Shown in pieces: positions 46,172-53,921 of a stretch of DNA of 64,000 nt. The translations under genes and the position numbers were made by a program. The stretch is from Planctomycetota bacterium (GTDB lineage: Bacteria > Planctomycetota > Phycisphaerae > Phycisphaerales > SM1A02), in NCBI GenBank assembly GCA_022562915.1, contig JADFOJ010000002.1, positions 1 through 64,000 of the forward strand, written 5' to 3'. Position 1 is the first letter of the stretch, and the number at the start of each line of letters is the position of its first letter. The notes below the pieces were generated by a model that searched no databases, was not told the origin of the DNA, and saw nothing but the letters and a program-made list of their open reading frames with translations.

Positions 46172-47623
46172 ATGGTATTGCCGCAGATTGCCATCGTGGG
46201 ACGGCCCAATGTGGGCAAATCGAGCCTGCTGAACCGCCTGGCGCGCAAGCGGATCTCGATCGTCGCCGCCGAGCCGGGGGTGACGCGTGACCGCGTCTCG
46301 GCAATCATCGAGGTGGACTCGCCCCAGGACCGCCCCCGCGAGACGCCGGCGCGGCTGGTCGAGGTCGTCGATACGGGCGGCTTCGGCGCCTACACCGCCC
46401 TGGGAAAACGGTTTGACGACGTCGGCGCCGATCTTGCCACGCTCAGCCCGGACATCGAGGCGCAGATCGCGATCGCCGCCGAGCAGGCCGACCTGATCCT
46501 GCTTGTGGTAGACGTGCAGGAAGGACTCAGCAGCCTCGATACCAGTATCGCGACGCTGCTGCGGCACAACGGCCTGGCGGGCAAGGTCCTGCTCGTCGCC
46601 AACAAGACCGACAGCGCCGAGTGGCTCGCCGAGGGCGCGGCCGCGGCGACCCTGGGCTTCGGCGAGCCGGTGGGCGTCAGCGCGACGAGCGGTTTCGGGG
46701 TTCGCGGTCTGCTGGCCGCGATCCGGCATCGCCTGCCGGAATCGGGAGCCGGCCCGGACCTGGCCCTCGACGACGAGATGAAGATCGCGATCGTCGCCAA
46801 GCGCAACGCCGGCAAGTCGACGCTGATCAACGCCCTTGCCGGCGAGCCCAGGGTCATCGTCTCGGAGATCGCCGGAACGACGCGGGACTCGATCGACGTG
46901 CGCTTCGAGATAGGAGGCCGCCGGATGCTCGCGATCGACACCGCCGGGGTCCGCAAGCGCAAGAGCTTCGCGGACGACATCGAGCTGTACGCCTACCAGC
47001 GGATGCTCGCCTCGATCCGCCGGGCCGACGTGGTCGTCCTGATGATCGACGCGACGGTCGAGGTCTCCCAGGTCGACAAGAAGCTGACCCTGGAGTTGCA
47101 GGCGCTGCACAAGCCGACGGTCATCGCCGTCAACAAGTGGGATCTCGTCGAGGATCGCGTCAAGACCGGCGACTACCTGGACTATCTCACCGAGCAGCTT
47201 CGCGGCCTGAGCTATGCGCCGATCGTCTTTCTCAGTGCCAGTGCCGGGCAGGGGCTGGGCGATCTCACGGCCATGGCGTTTAATCTATACCGGCAGGCCG
47301 GGCACTTCGAGACCACGGGACGGCTCAACCAGGTCGTCGAGTCCATCCTGCGGCGGCGCGGTCCCTCGCCGCGGCTCGGCCGGCAGGCCAAGGTGTACTA
47401 CGTCAGCCAGATCGACGCGCACCCGCCGACGATCGCGCTGGTGGTCAACGACCCGGCGCTCTTCGAGGGAAGCTACGAGCGGTACCTTCTCAACCGGCTT
47501 CGCGAGGAGCTCTCGTACAGCGAGGTGCCGATCAAGCTGCTGTTCCGCCCGCGAAAACGCATGACCCTGGATGAACTCAAGACGCAGGGGCGCGCGAAGC
47601 GCAGTAGAGCAGTAGAGCAGTAG
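46172..47623 (+). CDS. der: Ribosome-assembly GTPase Der (EngA)
   Basis: Essential double GTPase for 50S subunit maturation. G domain 1: VGRPNVGKSSLLNRLA (G1), DTGGF (G3), NKTD (G4). G domain 2: VAKRNAGKSTLINALAGEPR (G1), DTAGV (G3), NKWD (G4). The KH-like C-terminal domain follows (ILRRRGPSPRLGRQAKVYYV). At 483 residues it is of normal size. In the second G1 motif the usual first glycine is alanine (AKRNAGKS). Domain 1 has an insertion after IIEVD (SPQDRPRETPARL). The gene diverges from the thioredoxin-fold gene. Confidence 0.95.
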   Translation: MVLPQIAIVGRPNVGKSSLLNRLARKRISIVAAEPGVTRDRVSAIIEVDSPQDRPRETPARLVEVVDTGGFGAYTALGKRFDDVGADLATLSPDIEAQIAIAAEQADLILLVVDVQEGLSSLDTSIATLLRHNGLAGKVLLVANKTDSAEWLAEGAAAATLGFGEPVGVSATSGFGVRGLLAAIRHRLPESGAGPDLALDDEMKIAIVAKRNAGKSTLINALAGEPRVIVSEIAGTTRDSIDVRFEIGGRRMLAIDTAGVRKRKSFADDIELYAYQRMLASIRRADVVVLMIDATVEVSQVDKKLTLELQALHKPTVIAVNKWDLVEDRVKTGDYLDYLTEQLRGLSYAPIVFLSASAGQGLGDLTAMAFNLYRQAGHFETTGRLNQVVESILRRRGPSPRLGRQAKVYYVSQIDAHPPTIALVVNDPALFEGSYERYLLNRLREELSYSEVPIKLLFRPRKRMTLDELKTQGRAKRSRAVEQ

Positions 47624-47660
47624 ACCGCAGACGAGCAGGGAGCCTGCCCGCCTGCTCTCT

Positions 47661-47692
47661 AAACGACCGTGCACATTCGTGCACGGTCGTTT
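47661..47692. terminator. Perfect 14-bp hairpin between convergent der and kinase genes
   Basis: AAACGACCGTGCAC (47661-47674) and GTGCACGGTCGTTT (47679-47692) pair fully around ATTC. It has AAA and TTT at the base, so it can act for both genes. The kinase stop codon (47691-47693) is inside it. Confidence 0.8.
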
Positions 47693-48581
47693 AGAACGTC
47701 GTATCCTCGTCCCCCACGATCGGCGGCGGGGGCTGGCTCGGGTTCTCCAGCAGTTCGCCGATGAGCTCGAGGCGGTTGGCGACGACCGCCATGGACTCCG
47801 GGCGGTCGTCGGGGTGCAGGCGGACGCAGTCGAGGATCTGCCGGGACAACAGCGGGTGGATGCTGGCGTCCTTCTCCTGCGGCGGGACCGGCGGCTTGAC
47901 GTGGTCCGGGTCCAGCGCCCCGGTGTACAGGCTGTCGCTGTCGTCCTTGGGCGGCAGTGCCGTGGGAATGACCTCGCCCACGAGCACCCAGTACATCGTG
48001 GCGCCGAGGTTGTAGATGTCGGTTTTTTCCGTGATCGCCTGGCGGTGTGCCTGCTCCGGCGCCATGTACCCCGGCGTGCCCTGGATCCGCTTCTTCACCG
48101 TGCCGGTCGCGCAGCCCTGGCCGAGATCGATGATCTTCACCTTCTCCTGCTCGGTCACGAGGATGTTGTTGGGCTTGATGTCCGCGTGAATGAAGCCGCG
48201 GGAGTGCATGTGGACCAGGCCCCGGGCCACCTGCAGGAAGATCCGGACGGCCTCGGCGTGGGTCTGCGGGAGCCGTTGATCGAGCGTGGTGGCGTCGACC
48301 AGTTCCATGATGAGGGTGACCGCACGAACCTTGAATCCCTTGCGGTGCTTGATGAACCGGCACACGCCGCGCACGTTGGGGTGGTCGAGCTTGGAGCCGA
48401 CGAGGTACTCCGTCTGGACCTGATCGATGAACCGCTGGTCTTTCTCGTTCTCCTTGATGACGTGCTTCAGGGCCCAGACCTGCTTGGTCTTGGGGTCCTG
48501 TACCGCGTACAGCTCCGACGCCGCGCCCCGGCCGACCCTGGCAAGGATGCGATAGCCGGCAATCTGCAACTGGTGAGACAT
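47691..48581 (-). CDS. Soluble Ser/Thr protein kinase
   Basis: A 296-residue protein that is almost only a Hanks-type kinase domain: GRGAASELYAVQD (glycine loop variant), VWALKHVIKEN with the ATP lysine, HADIKPNNILV as catalytic loop, IIDLGQGCATG in place of DFG, GTPGYMAPEQA and TDIYNLGATMYWVLVGEVIP. The canonical HRD is HAD, so activation-loop control may differ. There is no membrane helix or sensor domain, and the C-terminus is short and acidic. No partner gene lies beside it. Confidence 0.92.
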   Translation of the reverse strand: MSHQLQIAGYRILARVGRGAASELYAVQDPKTKQVWALKHVIKENEKDQRFIDQVQTEYLVGSKLDHPNVRGVCRFIKHRKGFKVRAVTLIMELVDATTLDQRLPQTHAEAVRIFLQVARGLVHMHSRGFIHADIKPNNILVTEQEKVKIIDLGQGCATGTVKKRIQGTPGYMAPEQAHRQAITEKTDIYNLGATMYWVLVGEVIPTALPPKDDSDSLYTGALDPDHVKPPVPPQEKDASIHPLLSRQILDCVRLHPDDRPESMAVVANRLELIGELLENPSQPPPPIVGDEDTTF

Positions 48582-48716
48582 GGTGGCCTGTGACGCCCGC
48601 GGTGCCTCTCGCCGACGTCGGCAGAGGAGGCGACCTCGGAGATGGTGATCAGAGGGGACGAACTCAGCCCTGGTGTCGAACTGACCCGCGTAGCGTAGTT
48701 GCTTGCCCGCCGGGTT

Positions 48717-49478
48717 TCAACGCAGCGAACGGAGCAGTTGCTGGTCGAGAAGCGTCGTCGGGAAGAAGCGGCCGGGGCTGCTGGTGAGCCCGTCCGCGAT
48801 GTCCCGGTGGAGCCGCACGGCGCTGGGGAGGATGCCGAGTTCCCGCTGGAGCCGTTTTACGAGGCTGATCAACTGTGCCGTCTGGCGGTCCGTGAACGTC
48901 CGGCGATCGCCGTTGCCCACGAGACAGATGGCGATGGCGTGCTGGTTGTAGAAGTCGGCGTCCGGACCGACGGCGTGCCATCCGGGCAATTGCCGGATCC
49001 ACCGCTCGCCGACGTGGACGACGCCGTCGCCCATCTGGTTGCCGTTGCCGATGACGAAGTGATAGCCCATCATCCGGGCGCCGTTGGCCATGTGCAGCCG
49101 TCGGATGGTCTGGGGGTTCCCGGCAAGCTCGCCGGAATGGTGGATGATCACGGACTGCCAGCGCTGCCGGTCCAGCGGGGCATCGGTTCTGAACACCGGA
49201 TTCCGGCCGCGCGTGTCGGAGACGAGGCTGGTATTGGCTGCGGGGAACCGGAAACCGGAGCCCGCCCCGCGATCGCTCAGCGCGAGCACCCCCGTCACCA
49301 TCGCCATGGAGGCGAGAAAGCTGCTCCAGACGATGCGTGTTCGTCTCGAGACGCGCTGACCCCGGGTTGTGCCGGTCCGTGGCACCTGTCTGTGCAACCT
49401 CAACAGCCCTGCGTGAATCTCTATGGAACTGGTCTCGGAACCCCCGGTGGCAGGAGCTTCGCTCAAAGCCGTGACCAC
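48717..49478 (-). CDS. Membrane-anchored N-acetylmuramoyl-L-alanine amidase (Amidase_2)
   Basis: A 253-residue protein. An N-terminal membrane helix (IVWSSFLASMAMVTGVLALS, about 48-67) follows a 45-residue cytosolic tail. The amidase domain has WQSVIIHHSGELAGN with the first zinc histidine, GYHFVIGNGNQMGDG, IAICLVGNGDRRTFTDRQ and AVRLHRDIADGLTSSPGRFF for the later zinc ligands. It should cut the bond between MurNAc and L-alanine in peptidoglycan or in muropeptides. The variant LHRDI and the C-terminal PGRFFP are standard. The start could be shorter if the cytosolic tail is not used. Confidence 0.88.
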   Translation of the reverse strand: MVTALSEAPATGGSETSSIEIHAGLLRLHRQVPRTGTTRGQRVSRRTRIVWSSFLASMAMVTGVLALSDRGAGSGFRFPAANTSLVSDTRGRNPVFRTDAPLDRQRWQSVIIHHSGELAGNPQTIRRLHMANGARMMGYHFVIGNGNQMGDGVVHVGERWIRQLPGWHAVGPDADFYNQHAIAICLVGNGDRRTFTDRQTAQLISLVKRLQRELGILPSAVRLHRDIADGLTSSPGRFFPTTLLDQQLLRSLR

Positions 49479-49546
49479 GGGCCCCCATAACTATCGGCCG
49501 CGCCGACGTGGGACTGAAAAAAGAGATGGGCAGGACCCGGCCTCTG

Positions 49547-49777
49547 CTATTGAGGCTGCGTCAGGCGCTCGCGCAGGGCCGGTTGAGGGTTGCCGAAGAC
49601 GTCCGGCTCCTCGAGAGGGACGAAGCCGCGTCGCAGCCGATCATTCGTCTCGAACTGCGTGCGTGTCTCGCCCTGCGGGAACAGTGCCTTCTGGCAGCCT
49701 GCCAGAACTGCCGCGCAGGTCCCGGCCAGCACGAGTCCTCTGACCGCTGCACGATCAATGGTGGCGTGTCGGCGCAT
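49547..49777 (-). CDS. Small lipoprotein, unknown function
   Basis: A 76-residue protein with a lipoprotein signal (VRGLVLAGTCAAVLAGCQKA, cysteine in LAGC). The mature part has a regular polar stretch, RTQFETNDRLRRGFVPLEEP, DVFGNPQPALRERLTQPQ. I recall such short lipoproteins from planctomycete genomes but cannot name a family. It lies downstream of the next gene on the same strand, with a MITE-like element in between. Confidence 0.65.
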   Translation of the reverse strand: MRRHATIDRAAVRGLVLAGTCAAVLAGCQKALFPQGETRTQFETNDRLRRGFVPLEEPDVFGNPQPALRERLTQPQ

Positions 49778-49806
49778 GGCGCCGGCAGTATATGCCTGGA
49801 TGCTGG

Positions 49807-49965
49807 CAGCCTGTTGAAGAAGTGCTTCGATGGCGAGAGCGCGACCAGATTCGTCAGATCAAGGAGCCGGATCGAAGGCATATCCCGGAGATACGTCGAG
49901 ATTCGGCGACGCCGAGCTGGCGGATCTGGGCCGCTCGCAGCTCGAATGACTTCTTCAACGGGCTG
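49807..49965. mobile_element. MITE-like element with about 50-base imperfect terminal inverted repeats
   Basis: The left end CAGCCTGTTGAAGAAGTGCT (49807) matches the inverted right end CAGCCCGTTGAAGAAGTCAT (ending 49965). Similarity continues inward through TTCGA, GAG, CCAGAT and CAG. The total is 159 bases with no gene. The right end abuts the stop codon of the lipoprotein gene (49966), so the insertion just spared it. Confidence 0.85.
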
Positions 49966-50577
49966 CTAAGGATCGAGGACAAGCGATAGTTCCCGCTGGT
50001 CGGTGACACGACGGCCGTCGTAGCCGTCGAGAAACTCCGCCCGGACGGTGCAACCGGTCGCGTGCAGCTCGCCGGGAATTGAGATCGGCATCGTGATCGT
50101 GTAGTGCGTGCCCAGGAACGTGGAACGGTATGCGGCGCGGAGTTCGCGGGGCCCCAGCCGTATCCGGCCGATCGAGACCGCGTCACTGTCGGTGGGGAGC
50201 ATCGCCATGTGGACCGACAGGTCCCCCACCATCTGCACGAAGCGTCCCAGGCCGTCACTGGGGGTGACGTAGAGCACCAGCGTGTCCGGCCGCCCGTCGC
50301 CGTCGTCGTCGAGGACGTGACTGATCGCGTCAATCGAGATGGTCGCGACGTGCGGCGTGGCGTCCCGGACGTCCGGGGCAACCCCGCTGTCGTTGCCGGC
50401 CCGCAGGAGTCGTGCCTCAAGTTCGGCCGTCAGGTTAGTGAGGTCCTCGTTCTCCTGCTGGAGGTCCATCACCAGGGCCCGCAGCCGATCGTTCTCATGG
50501 GAGACTCTCTTGAAGGAGCCGCATCCGCTTGCGAGTGCCGCGCACAGTGCCGCGGCCATGACCATTGGCATGTTCAC
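49966..50577 (-). CDS. Coiled-coil lipoprotein, unknown function
   Basis: A 203-residue lipoprotein: signal MNMPMVMAAALCAALASGCG with lipobox ASGC. A coiled coil follows (HENDRLRALVMDLQQENEDL, TNLTAELEARLLRAG). The remaining 130 residues form a beta-rich domain starting TISIDAISHVLDDDGDGRPD, with one calcium-loop-like DDDGDG, and ending YDGRRVTDQRELSLVLDP. The domain is not recognised. Together with the small lipoprotein downstream it may form an envelope unit. Confidence 0.8.
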   Translation of the reverse strand: MNMPMVMAAALCAALASGCGSFKRVSHENDRLRALVMDLQQENEDLTNLTAELEARLLRAGNDSGVAPDVRDATPHVATISIDAISHVLDDDGDGRPDTLVLYVTPSDGLGRFVQMVGDLSVHMAMLPTDSDAVSIGRIRLGPRELRAAYRSTFLGTHYTITMPISIPGELHATGCTVRAEFLDGYDGRRVTDQRELSLVLDP

Positions 50578-50627
50578 CGGCGCAGTCTAGCCCAGTTTGC
50601 GCCGCAGCGCTGCGGCCCGGAGCGAGT

Positions 50628-50667
50628 GTGTGGCACGGTTGAACTCGCGAAGCGAGTTCGGCCGTGT
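50628..50667. repeat. GTGGCACGGTYGA palindrome family, copy 4 (decayed right arm)
   Basis: GTGTGGCACGGTTGAACTCG and CGAAGCGAGTTCGGCCGTGT: inner stem GAACTCGC/GCGAGTTC is perfect, but the right arm CGGCCGTGTC has lost the GCCACCC end. It lies just past the clpP1 stop. Confidence 0.8.
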
Positions 50668-50669
50668 CT

Positions 50670-51293
50670 TCAGTCGTCGCCGTTGTCGGTCTTGTCCGGC
50701 GTCACCGGCGGGCGTTCGAGGATTTCGTCCGCCAGGCCGTACTCGACCATTTCCGTGGCGTTGAGCCAGTTGTTCCGCTCGAGGTCCTCGGTGATCGTCT
50801 CGAGCGACTGGCCCGTCCGGTCCACGTAGAGGCCGTAGAGGATGTTCCGGAGTCGCAGCATCTCGCGGGCCTCGATCTCCAGGTCGGTGGCCTGGCCCTC
50901 CAGGACGCCCGCCAGCATCGGCTGGTGCATGAGGTTCTTGGCGTTGGGCAGTGTGTACCGCTTGCCCGTGGTACCGGAGCACGCGATGAGCGACGCCATT
51001 GAGGCGGCCTGGCCGATGATGTACGTCGCCACTTCGCAGGGGATGTACCGCAGCGTGTCGATGATGCCCAGCCCCGCCGTGACGCTGCCGCCCGGGGAGT
51101 TGATGTACAGGCTCACATCGGCCTTGGCGTCCTCGTTCGTCAGGAAAAGCATCTGGGCCACGACGATGTTGGCGACCTCGTCGGTGATGGTCCCGCCGAG
51201 GAAGATGATGCGATCGCTGAGCAGCCGGGAGAAAATGTCGTAGGCACGCTCCCCGCGGCCGGTCTTCTCTATGACGATCGGGATCAGGGTCAT
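50670..51293 (-). CDS. clpP: ClpP-family protease subunit, catalytic Asp replaced by Asn
   Basis: A 207-residue Clp peptidase subunit. [16 protein letters not shown], the nucleophile S98 in [12 protein letters not shown] and H123 in [10 protein letters not shown] are in place. The third residue, normally Asp in DRDxxxSAxEAxxYG, reads [15 protein letters not shown], so Asn174 replaces it. It may be weakly active, or a ClpR-like partner of the intact subunit encoded 6 bases upstream. A heteromeric ClpP1P2 core is common in bacteria with two genes (family knowledge). Confidence 0.93.
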   Translation of the reverse strand: MTLIPIVIEKTGRGERAYDIFSRLLSDRIIFLGGTITDEVANIVVAQMLFLTNEDAKADVSLYINSPGGSVTAGLGIIDTLRYIPCEVATYIIGQAASMASLIACSGTTGKRYTLPNAKNLMHQPMLAGVLEGQATDLEIEAREMLRLRNILYGLYVDRTGQSLETITEDLERNNWLNATEMVEYGLADEILERPPVTPDKTDNGDD

Positions 51294-51299
51294 GGCGGC

Positions 51300-52040
51300 C
51301 TACGAGTCCTTGGAATCCTTGGAATCCTTCGAGTCCTTCTTGCCTGGGGGCTTCGCCTTGCCCTTGTCCTTGCCCTTGTCCTTGTCCTTGCCCTTGCCTT
51401 TGGTCCTCCTGTCCTGGGGAGTGAAGACCTCGTCCACCAGGCCGTACTCCTTGGCCTCCTGGGCGGAGAAGTAATGATCACGCTCACCGTCCCTGGTCAC
51501 CCGCTCCACGCTCTGGCCGGTGTGGTCGGCGATGATCTCGTTGAGCGTCTTCTTGGCCTGGAGGATCTGCTCGGCCTGGATCAGGATGTCCGTCGTCTGC
51601 CCGCTCACGCCGCCGTACGGCTGGTGGATCATGACCCTGGCGTGCGGCAGAATGTGCCGCTTGCCGGGGGAACCGGCGGACAGGAGCACCGCCGCGCCGG
51701 AGTACGCCCTGCCGATGCAGAACGTCGCCACCTCCGAACTCAGGAACTGCATGGTGTCGTAGACGGCCAGGGTGTCGTCGACCGACCCGCCGGGCGAGTT
51801 GATGTACAGGTTTATGTCCTGTCCGCGACCTTGATCCTCCAGGTAGAGCATCTGCATCATGACGCGGGCCGCCGAGACGTGCGTGATCTCGCCCACCAGG
51901 AAGACGACCCGGTTCTCCAGCAGCAACTCATCGATCGTCATCTCGCGAGTGCGCTGGTACTGCACCGCGTCGCGCGGGTCGGGAAAGTGCCGTTCGACCC
52001 GGTGGGAGGTCGTGAGATGAGGCGGATAGGCGAATTCCAT
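51300..52040 (-). CDS. clpP: ClpP protease subunit with lysine/aspartate repeat tail
   Basis: A 246-residue ClpP with full triad: S114 in IGRAYSGAAVLLSA, H139 in VMIHQPYGG, D188 in RDGERDHYFSAQEAKEYG. It lacks a classical propeptide but has a 30-residue N-terminal lead (YPPHLTTSHRVERHFPDPRD). After residue 212 a tail of about 34 residues follows: KGKGKDKDKGKDKGKAKPPG and DSKDSKDSKDS, encoded by 12-base and 9-base tandem repeats. Such tails are absent from ordinary ClpP. It is first in the clpP pair; degradation needs ClpX or ClpC, not found here. Confidence 0.93.
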   Translation of the reverse strand: MEFAYPPHLTTSHRVERHFPDPRDAVQYQRTREMTIDELLLENRVVFLVGEITHVSAARVMMQMLYLEDQGRGQDINLYINSPGGSVDDTLAVYDTMQFLSSEVATFCIGRAYSGAAVLLSAGSPGKRHILPHARVMIHQPYGGVSGQTTDILIQAEQILQAKKTLNEIIADHTGQSVERVTRDGERDHYFSAQEAKEYGLVDEVFTPQDRRTKGKGKDKDKGKDKGKAKPPGKKDSKDSKDSKDS

Positions 52041-52176
52041 GATCGTCTGACGTTCCTGATCGGCTGACCGGCGGGGACGCATCATACTCGCGCGGTGACT
52101 TCGGGCAAGCCGGTCTCAGCGACCTCGGACCACCTCTCTATCGGCCGGTGCGGGAGGGCAATCCTCGAATGACTTC

Positions 52177-53856
52177 TCAGAAATCGTCGTCGAACTCCGC
52201 CGTCGGCTGCGGTCGCGGCAGCTCCGTGTCCGCCGACCCGAGCTTCGCCCTGTCGCTGGGCAGCGAAATGATGAACGCGGCGCCCTGGCCGACCGTGGAC
52301 TCCAGCGTGACCTCGCCGCCGTGTTCCTGGACGATCTTGCGCGTCACCGCGAGCCCCAGCCCCGTTCCCCGCCGGCCCTTCGTGGACCAGAAGGCCTCGA
52401 AGACCTGCTCGCGGCGGTCCTCGGGTATGCCCGGCCCGTTGTCGCTGACGGTGATCTGAGCCTGGTGACGCTCCGGCAGGTAGCGCGAACGGACCGTGAT
52501 GACGCCCGTCCTGGCCGGGACCGCCTCCAGGGCGTTGACCAGGAGGTTCACCAGCGCCTGGTGGACCGCGTCGGGATCCATCGGGATCGGCGGGACGTCC
52601 TCGGCGAGATCCAGCACGAGCCCGACCCGCTTGCGGTCGCACTGGTCCTGCACGAGCTGGGCTGCCTCGCCGACGAGACGGCTGACGGGGGTCATCTCGA
52701 TCTCCAGCTCGCGCCGCTTGGAGTACGCCAGCATGTTCAGCGTCAGCCCGTAGATGCGGTCGAGATTGCGGGTCAGGATCGGCCAGCCCTCGTTGGCGAG
52801 CTTCAGGTCGCCCTTCTTGAGCGCCAGCTCGACCGCGTCGGCGCCGCCGCGCAGCCCCTGCAGGATGTTCTTGATGGAGTGGCTCAGCCACGCCACGGTC
52901 TGGCCGATGGCGGCCAGCCGCTCGGTCTGCATGCGCGAACTGAACAGCTCGGCACTGGTCAGGGCCAGCCCGGTGTGCTGGCCGATGGCGTTGAGCAGGT
53001 GAAGCTGCGACTCGGTGAAGGTAAAGTTCGCCAGCGACGAGTCGATGCAGATCACGCCCGCGACGTGCGGCCCGACGGAGACCGGCACGCAGATCGCCGA
53101 GCGAATGCCGTACGCCTGCACCGAGTCGCCCGCCTGGAACCGCGTGTCGCTCATGGCGTTGGTCGACAGGATTCCCTCGCCCCGGCTCATGGTGTGCTGG
53201 ATGATGGTCCGGCTGACGGGGATCTTCCCGGCGTCCTTGCGTGCCGGGCGGTCCTTGTACCGCACCACGATCGGGTCGAGCGAGCTGCGCGGATCCGCCA
53301 CGTCCGCCTTGAGCAGGATGAACCCGTGATCCGGCCGGAACTCCGCGAAGATCAGGTCCATCACGCCGTCGAGCAACTGCTGACGTTCGATCGAGCGCGC
53401 GGTGAGGCTCGTCAACTCATAAATCACTCGCAGGTGGTCACTTGCGGCTCTCACCGGGTCGGGAACGGCCAGGATCATCGAGTCCTCGTTGGCGTTGACG
53501 CGGTGCTCGACCGTGACGTCCATGTCCCCGGCATCCACGACCTGCACGAGGCCGGCCTTGCCGTCGTCGGGGGTGACGCCGAAGACCATCAACGTGGAGC
53601 CGCAGCGGACCTGGTCGCCCGGTGTGAGCTCGATCGGGTCTCCGCTCACGCGCTCGCCGTTGACGAACGTGCCGTTGGCGGAGTCGAGGTCGCGCAGGAA
53701 CCATCGGCCGTCGTCCGGTGTCAGCTCTGCGTGGCGGCGGCTCACCGTCGTGTCCGTCAGCGGCAGAGCCTCGGAGGAACGCCCGATCAGCTGCGGCTCG
53801 TCGGCGGGCAGCGTGAACTTCTTGCCCCGGTCGGGGCCCTGCAGCACGTCCAGCAT
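52177..53856 (-). CDS. FHA-GAF sensor histidine kinase
   Basis: A 559-residue cytosolic kinase. FHA domain at 1-95: PQLIGRSSEALPLTDTTVSR, RHAEL, LRDLDSANGTFVNGERV. GAF domain at about 150-300 (HGFILLKADVADPRS to GPHVAGVICIDSSLANF). The dimerisation box AWLSHSIKNILQGLRGGADA carries the phospho-accepting histidine. The ATPase domain has HQALVNLLVNALEA (N box), VSDNGPGIPEDRREQVFEAF (G1) and STKGRRGTGLGLAVTRKIVQ (G2). It has no membrane helix, so it reads cytosolic phosphothreonine and small-ligand signals. No response regulator is adjacent. ATG 53856 starts LDVLQGPDRGKKF as in related proteins. Confidence 0.92.
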   Translation of the reverse strand: MLDVLQGPDRGKKFTLPADEPQLIGRSSEALPLTDTTVSRRHAELTPDDGRWFLRDLDSANGTFVNGERVSGDPIELTPGDQVRCGSTLMVFGVTPDDGKAGLVQVVDAGDMDVTVEHRVNANEDSMILAVPDPVRAASDHLRVIYELTSLTARSIERQQLLDGVMDLIFAEFRPDHGFILLKADVADPRSSLDPIVVRYKDRPARKDAGKIPVSRTIIQHTMSRGEGILSTNAMSDTRFQAGDSVQAYGIRSAICVPVSVGPHVAGVICIDSSLANFTFTESQLHLLNAIGQHTGLALTSAELFSSRMQTERLAAIGQTVAWLSHSIKNILQGLRGGADAVELALKKGDLKLANEGWPILTRNLDRIYGLTLNMLAYSKRRELEIEMTPVSRLVGEAAQLVQDQCDRKRVGLVLDLAEDVPPIPMDPDAVHQALVNLLVNALEAVPARTGVITVRSRYLPERHQAQITVSDNGPGIPEDRREQVFEAFWSTKGRRGTGLGLAVTRKIVQEHGGEVTLESTVGQGAAFIISLPSDRAKLGSADTELPRPQPTAEFDDDF

Positions 53857-53921
53857 GAGCACGGGTGAATCGTAGGAGCGGACGCGACCGGACAGGCGAC
53901 CGTTTGCAGTACGATCTGTCC

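Noticed and set aside
44951-47110. A 719-residue version of the thioredoxin-fold protein
   Set aside because: The extension is antisense of der; a signal peptide and ribosome-binding site define the start at 46093.
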